This document shows positions 34,316 to 41,610 of a stretch of DNA of 64,000 nucleotides, piece by piece. The first letter of the stretch is position 1, and each line of letters begins with the position of its first letter. Position numbers and translations under genes: made by a program. The notes below the pieces were generated by a model. The model was not told the origin of the DNA. It saw only the letters and a program-made list of their open reading frames with translations, and did no database searches. Origin of the DNA: Vibrio porteresiae DSM 19223 (GTDB lineage Bacteria; Pseudomonadota; Gammaproteobacteria; Enterobacterales; Vibrionaceae); contig NZ_AP024895.1 in assembly GCF_024347055.1 (NCBI RefSeq), forward strand, positions 1,178,001 to 1,242,000, in the 5' to 3' direction.

Positions 34316-34796
34316 GCGGCTGGGATGGGTAAGCTTACTGGTCGCGATGTTGGCGATCAGTGGCTGCAAAGAACAAACGTTAGCGATTGGTCAACCTGCA
34401 CCAGACTTAGCTGTGCTGGATAACCAGAAAAACAAGATGACCTTAGACGAAGCTCAAGGTCAGCCGGTGGTCGTCGAGTTCTGGTCATCGACCTGCGGCG
34501 CGTGTTTGGTGATGATGAAAGCGTGGCAAGATTATGTGGCGGCGCATCCAGGTAAGATTCGCTTTATTGGTGTGGGCATTCCCCCTTTTCCTGATGATTT
34601 ACCCGCATTTGCCGACAAGCTGGGTGTTGATTTGCCGTTAGGTTTGGATCAATTGGGTATTACCCAAGAGCGTTATCAAGTGGTCGCAACGCCCACCACC
34701 TTTTTTATTGATCGCCATGGCGTGCTTCGTGAGCAGCACATCGGTTATTCACCGGGTATGGATTTTGATCGCTATGTTAATGCCATTTTAAAGTAG
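34305..34796 (+). CDS. Thioredoxin-fold lipoprotein (TlpA/ResA-like)
   Basis: 163 residues. Signal peptide with lipobox AISGC, so a lipid-anchored periplasmic protein. A TlpA-like domain follows with the redox motif CGAC at residues about 65-68 (FWSSTCGACLVMM) and the cis-proline segment VATPTTFFIDRHG near 128. Such proteins reduce disulfides in the periplasm. Genes of this kind close the FetMP and Cj1658-Cj1665 clusters, where they may keep the cysteines of the DUF2318 protein reduced. It overlaps the ATPase gene by 11 bases. Unusually the active motif is CGAC rather than CxPC. Confidence 0.9.
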   Translation: MTLKRLGWVSLLVAMLAISGCKEQTLAIGQPAPDLAVLDNQKNKMTLDEAQGQPVVVEFWSSTCGACLVMMKAWQDYVAAHPGKIRFIGVGIPPFPDDLPAFADKLGVDLPLGLDQLGITQERYQVVATPTTFFIDRHGVLREQHIGYSPGMDFDRYVNAILK

Positions 34797-34805
34797 GAAG
34801 GAAAA

Positions 34806-35276
34806 GTGCTTAGTCAGGTAGAGGATATACCGTGTGTGCATCGGTTACTGTGTGGTTTACTGATGTTGCTGGTCAGTGTTTTTTCTGGCGCGGCGACAGC
34901 GCAAAGTGTCGATGTTGAAGTTGGGCAAGCGGAGATTTTTTTGCCACAAAATGGCGCTTCGGCGACTGGCTCCAAAATGACGATTTACAATCACACCGAC
35001 CAGCCACTAGTGATTACTAAGGTTCAGGGAAAATTGTTTAAACACATTATGTTGCATGAGACTGTGTTTGAAGGTGGGCAACGTGTCATGCAGCCGATTG
35101 CGCAAATTACCGTCAAGCCTCATCAGCAACTCGCCTTAACACCCAATACGGCGCATATCATGTTGATGGGCTTATTGCGACCGCTGAAACAGGGCGAATT
35201 GGTTCCGCTCACCTTAGTGACCAATCAAGGGGCAGTGAATGTGATCGCCCGTGTTGTCCCTATGCATCTTCATTGA
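34806..35276 (+). CDS. PCu(A)C-type periplasmic copper chaperone
   Basis: 156 residues from a GTG at 34806, preceded by AGGAAGG. A signal peptide (LLCGLLMLLVSVFSGAATAQ) is followed by the PCu(A)C domain (DUF461): the copper ligands appear as HIMLHE near residue 78, a methionine in GGQRVMQPI near 96 and HIMLMGL near 118, the H-M-x-H-x-M pattern of this family. These chaperones bind Cu(I) in the periplasm and deliver it to oxidases and other copper proteins. Here the gene lies 9 bases after the thioredoxin gene of the iron operon. Copper supplied to P19, which can bind it, is one possible link; this is inference. Confidence 0.85.
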   Translation: MLSQVEDIPCVHRLLCGLLMLLVSVFSGAATAQSVDVEVGQAEIFLPQNGASATGSKMTIYNHTDQPLVITKVQGKLFKHIMLHETVFEGGQRVMQPIAQITVKPHQQLALTPNTAHIMLMGLLRPLKQGELVPLTLVTNQGAVNVIARVVPMHLH

Positions 35277-35310
35277 TTTTCTTTTCACCCAGCTATTTTT
35301 GAGAATGGTT

Positions 35311-36159
35311 ATGAAAAAAACACATCTTCTTGTCGCCGCTCTTTTACCCAGCACACTGTTGTTGACGGGGTGTTTTGACAAAGCCAGTCAGTCTAACCAA
35401 GCGGTCGATGCGTCTAGCACTATCGTTAAGGGAGCTGCGGCGAAAAAGTCGGAGACTCAATTGGTGCTAAAGGATGACAAGCGAACCCTGTTGGAAGTGG
35501 CCGATTTAGACCAAATTCATGACAGCGCGAGCAAAATCATCGCCACGCACCTTGAACCTATGCTGGTGGATTTCACGCAACATACTGTGACTAATTCAGT
35601 CAGCGCTATCAGTCAATATCAGCAAGCGTTACAACAAGATAAAGTCACCACGATTGAGCTGAGCTCAACCGACAATCCCGCTGGACTCACTAACAAGCCA
35701 AGTCAGCAGATCATTTATCGAGTCCATAATAGCGATGTGGTCATCTTGCCGATTGAAGGACAAGGGTATCTTTCGTATCTCAAAGGCTTTGTCGCGTTGC
35801 ATTTGGCTACGGGACAATTTGCTAAGGTTCGTTTCTATCAGCAAGGGGAAACCCCCGCGCTCGGTGGGCACATCATGACGGATAGGGTTTGGCTCCAACA
35901 GTTTGTGGGCAAATTGGCGCTAAAAGATTCTCAACCTGCGTTAAAGATTGTTCAGCCTGCTAGAGTGGAAAACAACAGTTCAGAAAACAAAAGCACCGAC
36001 ACTTCTACCGCAAACCCAAATCAGTTAGATGAGTACACGATTGATGGTATTACAGGTGCAACCAACACCAGTCAACGTGTCGAGCACATCATTAATTATT
36101 GGTTAGGTGATGAGGGATACGGTCCGATTCTTAAGCAGCTTAATACCACACAATCCTAA
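35311..36159 (+). CDS. FMN-binding domain lipoprotein at the end of the iron operon
   Basis: 282 residues from the ATG at 35311; an ATG two codons upstream is less likely. A lipobox (LLLTGC) marks it as a lipoprotein. The C-terminal half has an FMN_bind domain like RnfG and NqrC, with the flavinylation motif DGITGATNTSQRV near residue 250, in which the second threonine would carry covalent FMN; this requires an ApbE transferase encoded elsewhere. The N-terminal half is unassigned (residues 25-115, charged helical). The start lies 34 bases after the copper chaperone gene. Flavinylated lipoproteins move electrons in the periplasm, so a ferric-reduction role is attractive but unproven. A terminator follows. 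Confidence 0.85.
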   Translation: MKKTHLLVAALLPSTLLLTGCFDKASQSNQAVDASSTIVKGAAAKKSETQLVLKDDKRTLLEVADLDQIHDSASKIIATHLEPMLVDFTQHTVTNSVSAISQYQQALQQDKVTTIELSSTDNPAGLTNKPSQQIIYRVHNSDVVILPIEGQGYLSYLKGFVALHLATGQFAKVRFYQQGETPALGGHIMTDRVWLQQFVGKLALKDSQPALKIVQPARVENNSSENKSTDTSTANPNQLDEYTIDGITGATNTSQRVEHIINYWLGDEGYGPILKQLNTTQS

Positions 36160-36177
36160 TCTCGTTATTATTGGTTG

Positions 36178-36204
36178 AAAAAAGGCAGCTAGGCTGCCTT
36201 TTTT
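36178..36204. terminator. Bidirectional terminator after the iron operon
   Basis: AAAAAAGGCAGC, loop TAG, GCTGCCTTTTTT: a perfect stem with A and T runs, serving the FMN_bind gene on the plus strand and the decarboxylase operon on the minus strand (last stop at 36245). Confidence 0.9.
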
Positions 36205-36244
36205 GATGCTCAATTTTCAAGTGTAGTGGCAAATCTAATGCCAC

Positions 36245-36484
36245 TTAGCGGTTTTGAAACTCTGGCAGTAGTGGCGGAATACTTGGTACGACTGGCGCGT
36301 TATCAATATCTTCTTGAGTGATTTTGAAAGCGTCAGGGTAGTGTTCACGGCTAGTGCGACGTAAAGGTTCAGTTGAGCGCCAAGTATAGAGACAATGTTG
36401 GCATTGATACACTTCCCAGACATTTGCAACAGGGGAGGTGGCAAGTACTTCGATGTGGTCTTCTCCGCAACGTGGACAAATCAT
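36245..36484 (-). CDS. vdcD: Non-oxidative hydroxyarylic acid decarboxylase subunit D (VdcD-like)
   Basis: 79 residues. Two cysteine pairs, CPRCGEDH at the start and CQHCLYTW near residue 28, make a small zinc-ribbon-like domain, followed by LRRTSREHYPDAFKITQEDID, the tail characteristic of the D subunit of vanillate or 4-hydroxybenzoate decarboxylase. The D subunit accompanies the C subunit in these enzymes; its role is not fully defined. It overlaps the stop of the C gene by one base (TAATG) and closes the operon before the bidirectional terminator. Confidence 0.88.
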   Translation of the reverse strand: MICPRCGEDHIEVLATSPVANVWEVYQCQHCLYTWRSTEPLRRTSREHYPDAFKITQEDIDNAPVVPSIPPLLPEFQNR

Positions 36485-37923
36485 TATTTTCTCTCCTGTT
36501 TTTGTTTGGCGATCATCTCAGTCAGTTTGCTGACCCAAGCTTTGGTTTCTGGCAAATCTTTCACTGGCTGGCTGTAATGGCCGCGGTTATCTGGAGCAAC
36601 CGGTGTGGTGGCATCAATGATCAATTTATCTGTGATACCTGCAGGTGATGAACCAGGATCAAGTTCAAGAACCGACATATTAGGCAGCTGAACTAAGTCG
36701 CCAGCAGGGTTCACTTTGGATGACATTGCCCACATCACCTGTTGCAAATCGAATGGGTCGACATCTTCATCCACCATGATGACCATTTTCACGTAACCTA
36801 AACCGTGTGGTGTCGTCATCGCGCGCATGCCGACTGCACGAGCAAAGCCGCCAAAGCGTTTTTTGGTTGAAATGATTGCTAGCAGGCCGTGAGTGTACAT
36901 AGCGTTAACCGCTTGTACTTCAGGGAATTCTGCTTTGAGCTGTTGGTATAGAGGCACACAAGTGACCGGACCAATCAAGTAGTCAATTTCCGTCCACGGC
37001 ATACCTAAATAGAGCGATTCGAAAATTGGATTAGTGCGGTAAGAGATTTTGTCGATGCGCACTACGGTCATGTTACGACCACCAGAGTAGTGCCCAGTAA
37101 ACTCGCCAAATGGACCTTCGATTTCACGCACGCGACCTTCAATCACCCCTTCAAGAATCACTTCAGATCCCCATGGCACATCAAAACCAGTGAGAGGCGC
37201 TGTAGCGATCGGATAAGGTTTTTCACGTAGCGCGCCAGCCATCTCATATTCAGATTGGTCATATCTTAGAGGCGTCGCCCCCATCAAGGTAATCATAGGT
37301 TCGTTACCTAGTGAGATAGCGATGGGTAAATCTTCACCACGCTCTTCCGCTTTGTTGAGGTGAATCGCAATGTCGTGCATTGGAATGGGTTGCAGCGCCA
37401 ACTTGCGTTTGCCTTTCACTTCCATACGGTAGATGCCGACGTTTTGTTTACCAAAGTTGTCAGGATCGGATGGGTCGCGAGAGATGGTACAAGCTTTATC
37501 CAAATAGAAACCGCCGTCACCGTCATTGAGGCGGAACAGTGGCAATACGTCAAATAGGTTAACGTCTTCACCTTCAAGGGTATTTTCTGCCCATGGTGGA
37601 TTGGCACGACGTTCTGGAGCAATAGGGTATTTGTCCCAACGGCGAATCAATTCGGCAATCTGCTCTTTCACTGGTGTGTTGGGTGCCAAGCCCAGAGAAA
37701 TCGCGTGGTTTTGCCAAGAGCCAATGGTGTTCATAGCTACTTGGGCATTGTTGAAACCTTCGATGTTATTGAACATCAATGCTGGAGCGCCTTCACCAAT
37801 ACGCCCCGTCGCATTTGCTGCCGCGGCGATATCCGGTTCAGCTTTAACTTGTTCGGTGATAGGCAGCAGTTGTCCGTGCTCGTTTAAGGCGTGCAGAAAA
37901 CTGCGTAAATCATCATATGCCAT
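36484..37923 (-). CDS. vdcC: UbiD family non-oxidative hydroxyarylic acid decarboxylase subunit C (VdcC-like)
   Basis: 479 residues, the family length. UbiD-fold enzymes use prenylated FMN to decarboxylate aromatic acids reversibly. Recognisable segments are MAYDDLRSFLHAL at the start, NVGIYRMEVKG near residue 160, GEFTGHYSGGRNMTVVRI near 274-291 and MVIMVDEDVDPFDLQQVMWA near 381-400, which provide the prFMN and metal site. The substrate (4-hydroxybenzoate, vanillate or protocatechuate in relatives) is not determined. AAGGAG lies 8 bases before the ATG and 19 bases separate it from the UbiX-like gene upstream, which makes its cofactor. Confidence 0.92.
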   Translation of the reverse strand: MAYDDLRSFLHALNEHGQLLPITEQVKAEPDIAAAANATGRIGEGAPALMFNNIEGFNNAQVAMNTIGSWQNHAISLGLAPNTPVKEQIAELIRRWDKYPIAPERRANPPWAENTLEGEDVNLFDVLPLFRLNDGDGGFYLDKACTISRDPSDPDNFGKQNVGIYRMEVKGKRKLALQPIPMHDIAIHLNKAEERGEDLPIAISLGNEPMITLMGATPLRYDQSEYEMAGALREKPYPIATAPLTGFDVPWGSEVILEGVIEGRVREIEGPFGEFTGHYSGGRNMTVVRIDKISYRTNPIFESLYLGMPWTEIDYLIGPVTCVPLYQQLKAEFPEVQAVNAMYTHGLLAIISTKKRFGGFARAVGMRAMTTPHGLGYVKMVIMVDEDVDPFDLQQVMWAMSSKVNPAGDLVQLPNMSVLELDPGSSPAGITDKLIIDATTPVAPDNRGHYSQPVKDLPETKAWVSKLTEMIAKQKQERK

Positions 37924-37942
37924 CGTTATTCTCCTTGGATGG

Positions 37943-38524
37943 TTAATCTAAATTATTGCCGTCGGATAGACCTTGCCAGCGTTTGGCTTTGGGGAAATCC
38001 AAGTTAAATTGGTCCAGCACGCGGGCAACAATATGGTTTTTGATGTCGTCGATGGTTTCGGGATGGTTATACCAAGCTGGCATGGGAGGAATCATGGTGA
38101 CGCCCTTTTGGGCTAAAGCGAGCATGTTTTCGAGGTGGATGGTACTCAAAGGGGTTTCACGAGGGACAAGGACTAATTTGCGATTTTCCTTGATGATCAC
38201 ATCAGCTGCTCGTCCTACTAATCCATCGGCGTATCCGGCGCGAATTCCCGCTAAGGTCTTCATGCTGCAGGGGATGATGATCATCCCATCGGTGCGAAAC
38301 GACCCTGAAGAGATGGCAGCGGCTTGGTCAGCCGAGCTATAAGTCACATCTGCGAGGGCGGCGACATCTTTCGCCGTGTACGGAGTCTCTAGTTCAATGG
38401 TGGTTTTCGCCCAACGTGACATCACTAAATGGGTTTCAACTTCTGGGATAGCGGCTAGGGCTTCTAGTAAAGCGACCCCTAGTGGCGCTCCAGTCGCGCC
38501 GGTCATTCCAACAACTAGTTTCAT
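37943..38524 (-). CDS. vdcB: UbiX family flavin prenyltransferase (hydroxyarylic acid decarboxylase subunit B)
   Basis: 193 residues from the ATG at 38524 (MKLVVGMTGATGAPLG), preceded by AGAGG 5 bases upstream; the longer frame to 38581 reaches into the operator region. UbiX enzymes make prenylated FMN from FMN and dimethylallyl phosphate. The GMTGATGAPLG loop at residues 6-16, the SSGSFRTDGMIIIPCSMKTLAGIRAG segment near 90-115 and PRETPLS near 138-144 are diagnostic. It is the first gene of the operon, so it supplies the cofactor to the UbiD-type subunit C that follows. A GTTCGT-AC-ACGAAC palindrome lies 21 bases upstream of its start. Confidence 0.92.
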   Translation of the reverse strand: MKLVVGMTGATGAPLGVALLEALAAIPEVETHLVMSRWAKTTIELETPYTAKDVAALADVTYSSADQAAAISSGSFRTDGMIIIPCSMKTLAGIRAGYADGLVGRAADVIIKENRKLVLVPRETPLSTIHLENMLALAQKGVTMIPPMPAWYNHPETIDDIKNHIVARVLDQFNLDFPKAKRWQGLSDGNNLD

Positions 38525-38544
38525 ATTACCTCTTGCTAATTTAA

Positions 38545-38558
38545 GTTCGTACACGAAC
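38545..38558. promoter_or_regulatory. MarR operator candidate 1
   Basis: GTTCGT-AC-ACGAAC, a perfect 6-2-6 palindrome between the start of the UbiX-like gene and the MarR gene. It shares TCGTnCACGAA with the second site at 38617-38628, as expected for two sites of one repressor. Confidence 0.7.
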
Positions 38559-38616
38559 ATTGTGGGTAAATGTACGCTCATTGAAACGAATGTTCAATAG
38601 TTCATAAAAGTTAAAG

Positions 38617-38628
38617 ATCGTGCACGAA
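38617..38628. promoter_or_regulatory. MarR operator candidate 2
   Basis: ATCGTGCACGAA with the perfect 10-base core TCGTGCACGA at 38618-38627. It adjoins TATAAT-like sequence at 38628-38635, which reads as a -10 box on both strands, so binding here could block the decarboxylase promoter. Confidence 0.7.
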
Positions 38629-38729
38629 TTATAATTTCAACTCATGTTTTCAGATTTGGTAACAAAATTTAGCAACAACTTATGGTAAAGTGTCGAAAGT
38701 TATCAATCACGTATGAGTAGTAAGCGGAT

Positions 38730-39155
38730 ATGTATTCCAAATTAGATCATGTTGCATTTCACTTGTTGCGTAAGCTAATGCAAGAGCATACTGCCGCATG
38801 GCAAAGCGAAATGCCCAATTTGACTAAACCTCAGCACTCCGTAATGCGCGCTATCGCCGATCAACCAGGCATCGAGCAAGTGGAGTTAATGGGGGCCTCG
38901 GTCACCACCAAAGCCACCTTGGCTGAAATGCTAGGTCGTATGGAAAAACGTGGGTTGATCTATCGCGAGCAAGGAGAGACGGACAAACGTCGTCGTTTTG
39001 TGTATCTCACCGAAGAGGGGCAAGCTCAGCTTGAAGCATCCACTTCATTAGCGAATAAAGTGGATGATGTATTTTTGCAGCGCATTGAGCCAGAGGATCG
39101 CGACGCGTTTATTCGTATCCTCAAAACCATGATTTATGGCCCGAAAGAGGACTAG
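38730..39155 (+). CDS. MarR family transcriptional regulator of the decarboxylase operon
   Basis: 141 residues with the winged helix-turn-helix of MarR: HSVMRAIADQPGIEQVELMGASVTTKATLAEMLGRMEKRGLIYRE near residues 32-77 and the wing TDKRRRFVYLTEEGQ near 80-95. Dimerising helices are at both ends. MarR proteins usually repress and release DNA on binding phenolic compounds. It is divergent from the UbiX/UbiD operon and the two palindromes between them are its probable targets, so aromatic acid would induce the decarboxylase. The 3' end overlaps the convergent LpdD-like gene by 4 bases. Confidence 0.9.
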   Translation: MYSKLDHVAFHLLRKLMQEHTAAWQSEMPNLTKPQHSVMRAIADQPGIEQVELMGASVTTKATLAEMLGRMEKRGLIYREQGETDKRRRFVYLTEEGQAQLEASTSLANKVDDVFLQRIEPEDRDAFIRILKTMIYGPKED

Positions 39156-39541
39156 TGCAGTTTCAGTTTAAGGATAAATTGATCAAGTAGTTCTGTTACT
39201 AGGGACTGAATGCTTTTGATTTGCTGCGCATCTGCATTATCCATGTGGATGCCGCAGCTCACACTCACCACACAGTTGAGATGCGACGCGAGTGTTTGTG
39301 CCAAATGGTGCGCTAACATGTCTTCTTTATGGCCCATCACACAGAGAACGGAGGTCGATGCACTGATCTTCTCTGAGTTTTTCAAACTGGGTCTCGGTTG
39401 CGCCAATGCTGTCGCTCCGATGTGAGCTTTATCGCCACCGGATACAATCGTCACCAGATCGCTTCCCACTTTAATACCTTGAAAGCAAACAGAAAAACCT
39501 GCTCGTTCCCCTGACAATTCAATCATGGCTTGATGCGACAT
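39152..39541 (-). CDS. LpdD-like prenylated-flavin chaperone domain protein
   Basis: 129 residues with AAGGAG 9 bases upstream of the ATG. It resembles the LpdD-like domain, which in Lactobacillus accompanies gallate decarboxylase of the UbiD family and is thought to help load prenylated flavin. Conserved-looking stretches are GSDLVTIVSGGDKAHIGATALAQPRPSL near residues 27-54 and CVMGHKEDMLAHHLAQTLA near 67-85. Sequence recognition is moderate, but the location next to the UbiX/UbiD operon and its MarR regulator strongly supports a role in the same enzyme. The gene is on the same strand as the decarboxylase genes but on the other side of marR. Confidence 0.75.
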   Translation of the reverse strand: MSHQAMIELSGERAGFSVCFQGIKVGSDLVTIVSGGDKAHIGATALAQPRPSLKNSEKISASTSVLCVMGHKEDMLAHHLAQTLASHLNCVVSVSCGIHMDNADAQQIKSIQSLVTELLDQFILKLKLH

Positions 39542-39644
39542 GATAGGTTCTCCTTAATCGTATGCGAACAAAATACATGCTAGCACGTAACTAATTCTGC
39601 TCTCTAGAGAATTTTTTCCCTAAGTCTGTGAATAGAAACTGAAG

Positions 39645-40685
39645 TTACCCTTGGTGTCCATTACGGTAGGCAAGCGGAGTGCGGTTGAGCGCGGTTTTAA
39701 AAAAGCGCGAAAAGACCGCTTGAGAAGAAAAGCCGAGTTGATCGCTAATATCTAAAAGGGACAAATTGGTTTGCGTCAGTAGTTCACAGGCTTTATCAAC
39801 ACGCACCTTTTTGACTAGCTCTGTAAAGCTGGTCTGCTCCTCTTTTAAACGCAAATTCAGCGTCCAGCGGCTGACTTTCAATTCAAAACAGACTTGGTGA
39901 AGTAAATGGGTCTCCGGTGTTGAGCTCTGATTACCCAACTGTCTTTCAATCTGCTCAATCACATTTTGTCGCCAAGAGGTTTGTTCATCTAACGACGTAT
40001 TAAGCCGTGCTACACGTTCCAACTGCAGCGCATAAAGCGTGGCATTCCAGTAGGGATGTTGGGTGATAAGTGTGCTTTGGTCGATGACTATTTGGGTCGT
40101 TCCGGCATGATAAACGCATTGGTTGTCAAACGCGGTAGCCAGTTTCGATTGATAAGCGGTGCTGCTCAATGGCAAGTAAATGGTCACTTTAGGTACGGGT
40201 GTGTAGTTGTGCAGCAATTCATAGATCAGAATAAAGTAACTGATGGCGGCAAGAGTGTTGCTCTCGTTACAGCCGCTGCTCACCACGTTTAAATGCCACG
40301 CTTGTGGGTAACATTCGATCTCAATTTGGTTGGTATTTTCAATCAGACTACGATGGGCGAAAAAGTGCTGCAGGCAGTGCTCAACATCAGGGCTATTGAG
40401 ACATAATCCGAGCAAATCTGGTGATTGACTGTAGAGAAATTGAAGATATTCAGACTGTTGCTGCTTGACCATCAAGTAATCATAGTACTGAGAAGTATAG
40501 CGGGTTAAGGACTTGAGCAATTTGGCATATTGGTCTTGTGTCAGGCGACCTTCAGGGCGTTCCAGCTCGCAGCGCACAATTCCTGAGTGATGGAGAATCG
40601 GTTCAACAGCTATCCCTTTCTCGTCGAAAAAACGCAGAATGTCTCTCGCAATCCAATTGGTACAGGTACCCACGATCTCCTCCAT
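39645..40685 (-). CDS. AraC family transcriptional regulator
   Basis: 346 residues. The C-terminal 90 residues carry the double helix-turn-helix of AraC (KVRVDKACELLTQTNLSLLDISDQLGFSSQAVFSRFFKTALNRTPLAYR). The N-terminal part is not a cupin but resembles the arabinose-binding-domain type found in OruR/GadX-like regulators (SGIVRCELERPEGRLTQDQYAKLLKSL near residues 34-60). It lies 103 bases upstream of the LpdD-like gene on the same strand. The regulated genes are not identifiable from the sequence; the decarboxylase locus or the AT-rich stretch to the right are the nearest candidates. Confidence 0.88.
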   Translation of the reverse strand: MEEIVGTCTNWIARDILRFFDEKGIAVEPILHHSGIVRCELERPEGRLTQDQYAKLLKSLTRYTSQYYDYLMVKQQQSEYLQFLYSQSPDLLGLCLNSPDVEHCLQHFFAHRSLIENTNQIEIECYPQAWHLNVVSSGCNESNTLAAISYFILIYELLHNYTPVPKVTIYLPLSSTAYQSKLATAFDNQCVYHAGTTQIVIDQSTLITQHPYWNATLYALQLERVARLNTSLDEQTSWRQNVIEQIERQLGNQSSTPETHLLHQVCFELKVSRWTLNLRLKEEQTSFTELVKKVRVDKACELLTQTNLSLLDISDQLGFSSQAVFSRFFKTALNRTPLAYRNGHQG

Positions 40686-40823
40686 TTCGTCACTCTTGTT
40701 GTCAGTAATCTACGATTGTTTGACCATGCGAACAAATGGAGAAAAGTGAAACCATGACTAACCACGCAAAATGCAACCGGTTTCACTTGGGCGCCAATAG
40801 TTAGTTAAGATTTGGGCGATCTG

Positions 40824-41264
40824 CTACTTGAGAGAAGGCAAGCCATACAAAATATACAGCGTCTTGTCCTTTGATACCCATTGTTTGAGAATCTTTGCTT
40901 TACCTAGATCCAAGTTTTGAATTGATATCTCTTTAGTATTCGTTTCGATGTTTGAGTGAAAAATACCATCGCGAAGGTGTTCTGTTATTTGCGTTGAATC
41001 ATCAATAAATGATACTGCTTGCTTTGATAATTCGGCTTGAGCATCCAACTCTGCTGCTAGCATTTGTAGTCTTTTATTATTGTCTTGCTGTGGTGGTGCT
41101 ACACCTACCACGGTCGTGTAACCCTTCACGAAAGGTGCAAAGACCCAAGCTGGTAATTGCTCTTTAATTTGTTTTTTCTCTACTGTGTTTGAAATGCTAG
41201 CATCATTGACACAAGCAGATAATAGGAAAACAATTGATAAAAAGAGAAAATGAAATTTTTTCAT
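40824..41264 (-). CDS. LPP20-like small lipoprotein
   Basis: 146 residues. A signal peptide with lipobox LLSAC at residues 14-18 predicts a lipoprotein. The mature part has LPAWVFAPFVKGYTTVVGVAPPQQDNNKRLQMLAAELDAQAELSKQ-type organisation: a PxWV strand, a VVGVA strand and a long Ala/Glu helix, the pattern of LPP20/FlgT-like proteins, and ends in a strand (TLYILYGLPSL). It is AT-rich compared with the flanking genes. It is divergent from the large repeat protein at 41611, whose middle region has a similar helix-plus-strand arrangement, suggesting the two act together at the cell envelope. Exact function unknown. Confidence 0.72.
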   Translation of the reverse strand: MKKFHFLFLSIVFLLSACVNDASISNTVEKKQIKEQLPAWVFAPFVKGYTTVVGVAPPQQDNNKRLQMLAAELDAQAELSKQAVSFIDDSTQITEHLRDGIFHSNIETNTKEISIQNLDLGKAKILKQWVSKDKTLYILYGLPSLK

Positions 41265-41610
41265 AATAAATAGCTATCTATTTATGCAATCAAAAAACCG
41301 TATCAGGGAGAACTGTGTATATTAGATCTCTCTTAATAAGCCTGATTACCGATTGTATATACTGCAAATTTGTAATCATAATTTCTTATTATAAAGTCAA
41401 TTGAGCACTTGGAAATGAAAATAATAGGTTGTTGAAGTGTGAATAATGCGTGTTACAAAAGCTTAGTTTAAAAGTTGCCATTGCCAACACCGCTGAGATA
41501 AATTTTTTTGTGTGAGTTTAGATGCCTAAAGTCAATTGTAATCAATATGTTTGAGTGGTAACTTTATCATATTATTCATATGTAAATCATTTTGTATTGG
41601 ATAAATATAC
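41265..41610. promoter_or_regulatory. AT-rich divergent promoter region
   Basis: 346 bases without a gene between the divergent lipoprotein and repeat-protein genes. It is strongly AT-rich, consistent with the composition of both genes and with acquired DNA. No clear palindrome or terminator was seen. Confidence 0.4.

Noticed and set aside
39595..39625. Hairpin with T run between the LpdD-like and AraC genes
   Set aside because: The T run is on the plus strand, where no nearby gene needs termination, and the minus-strand side has none.
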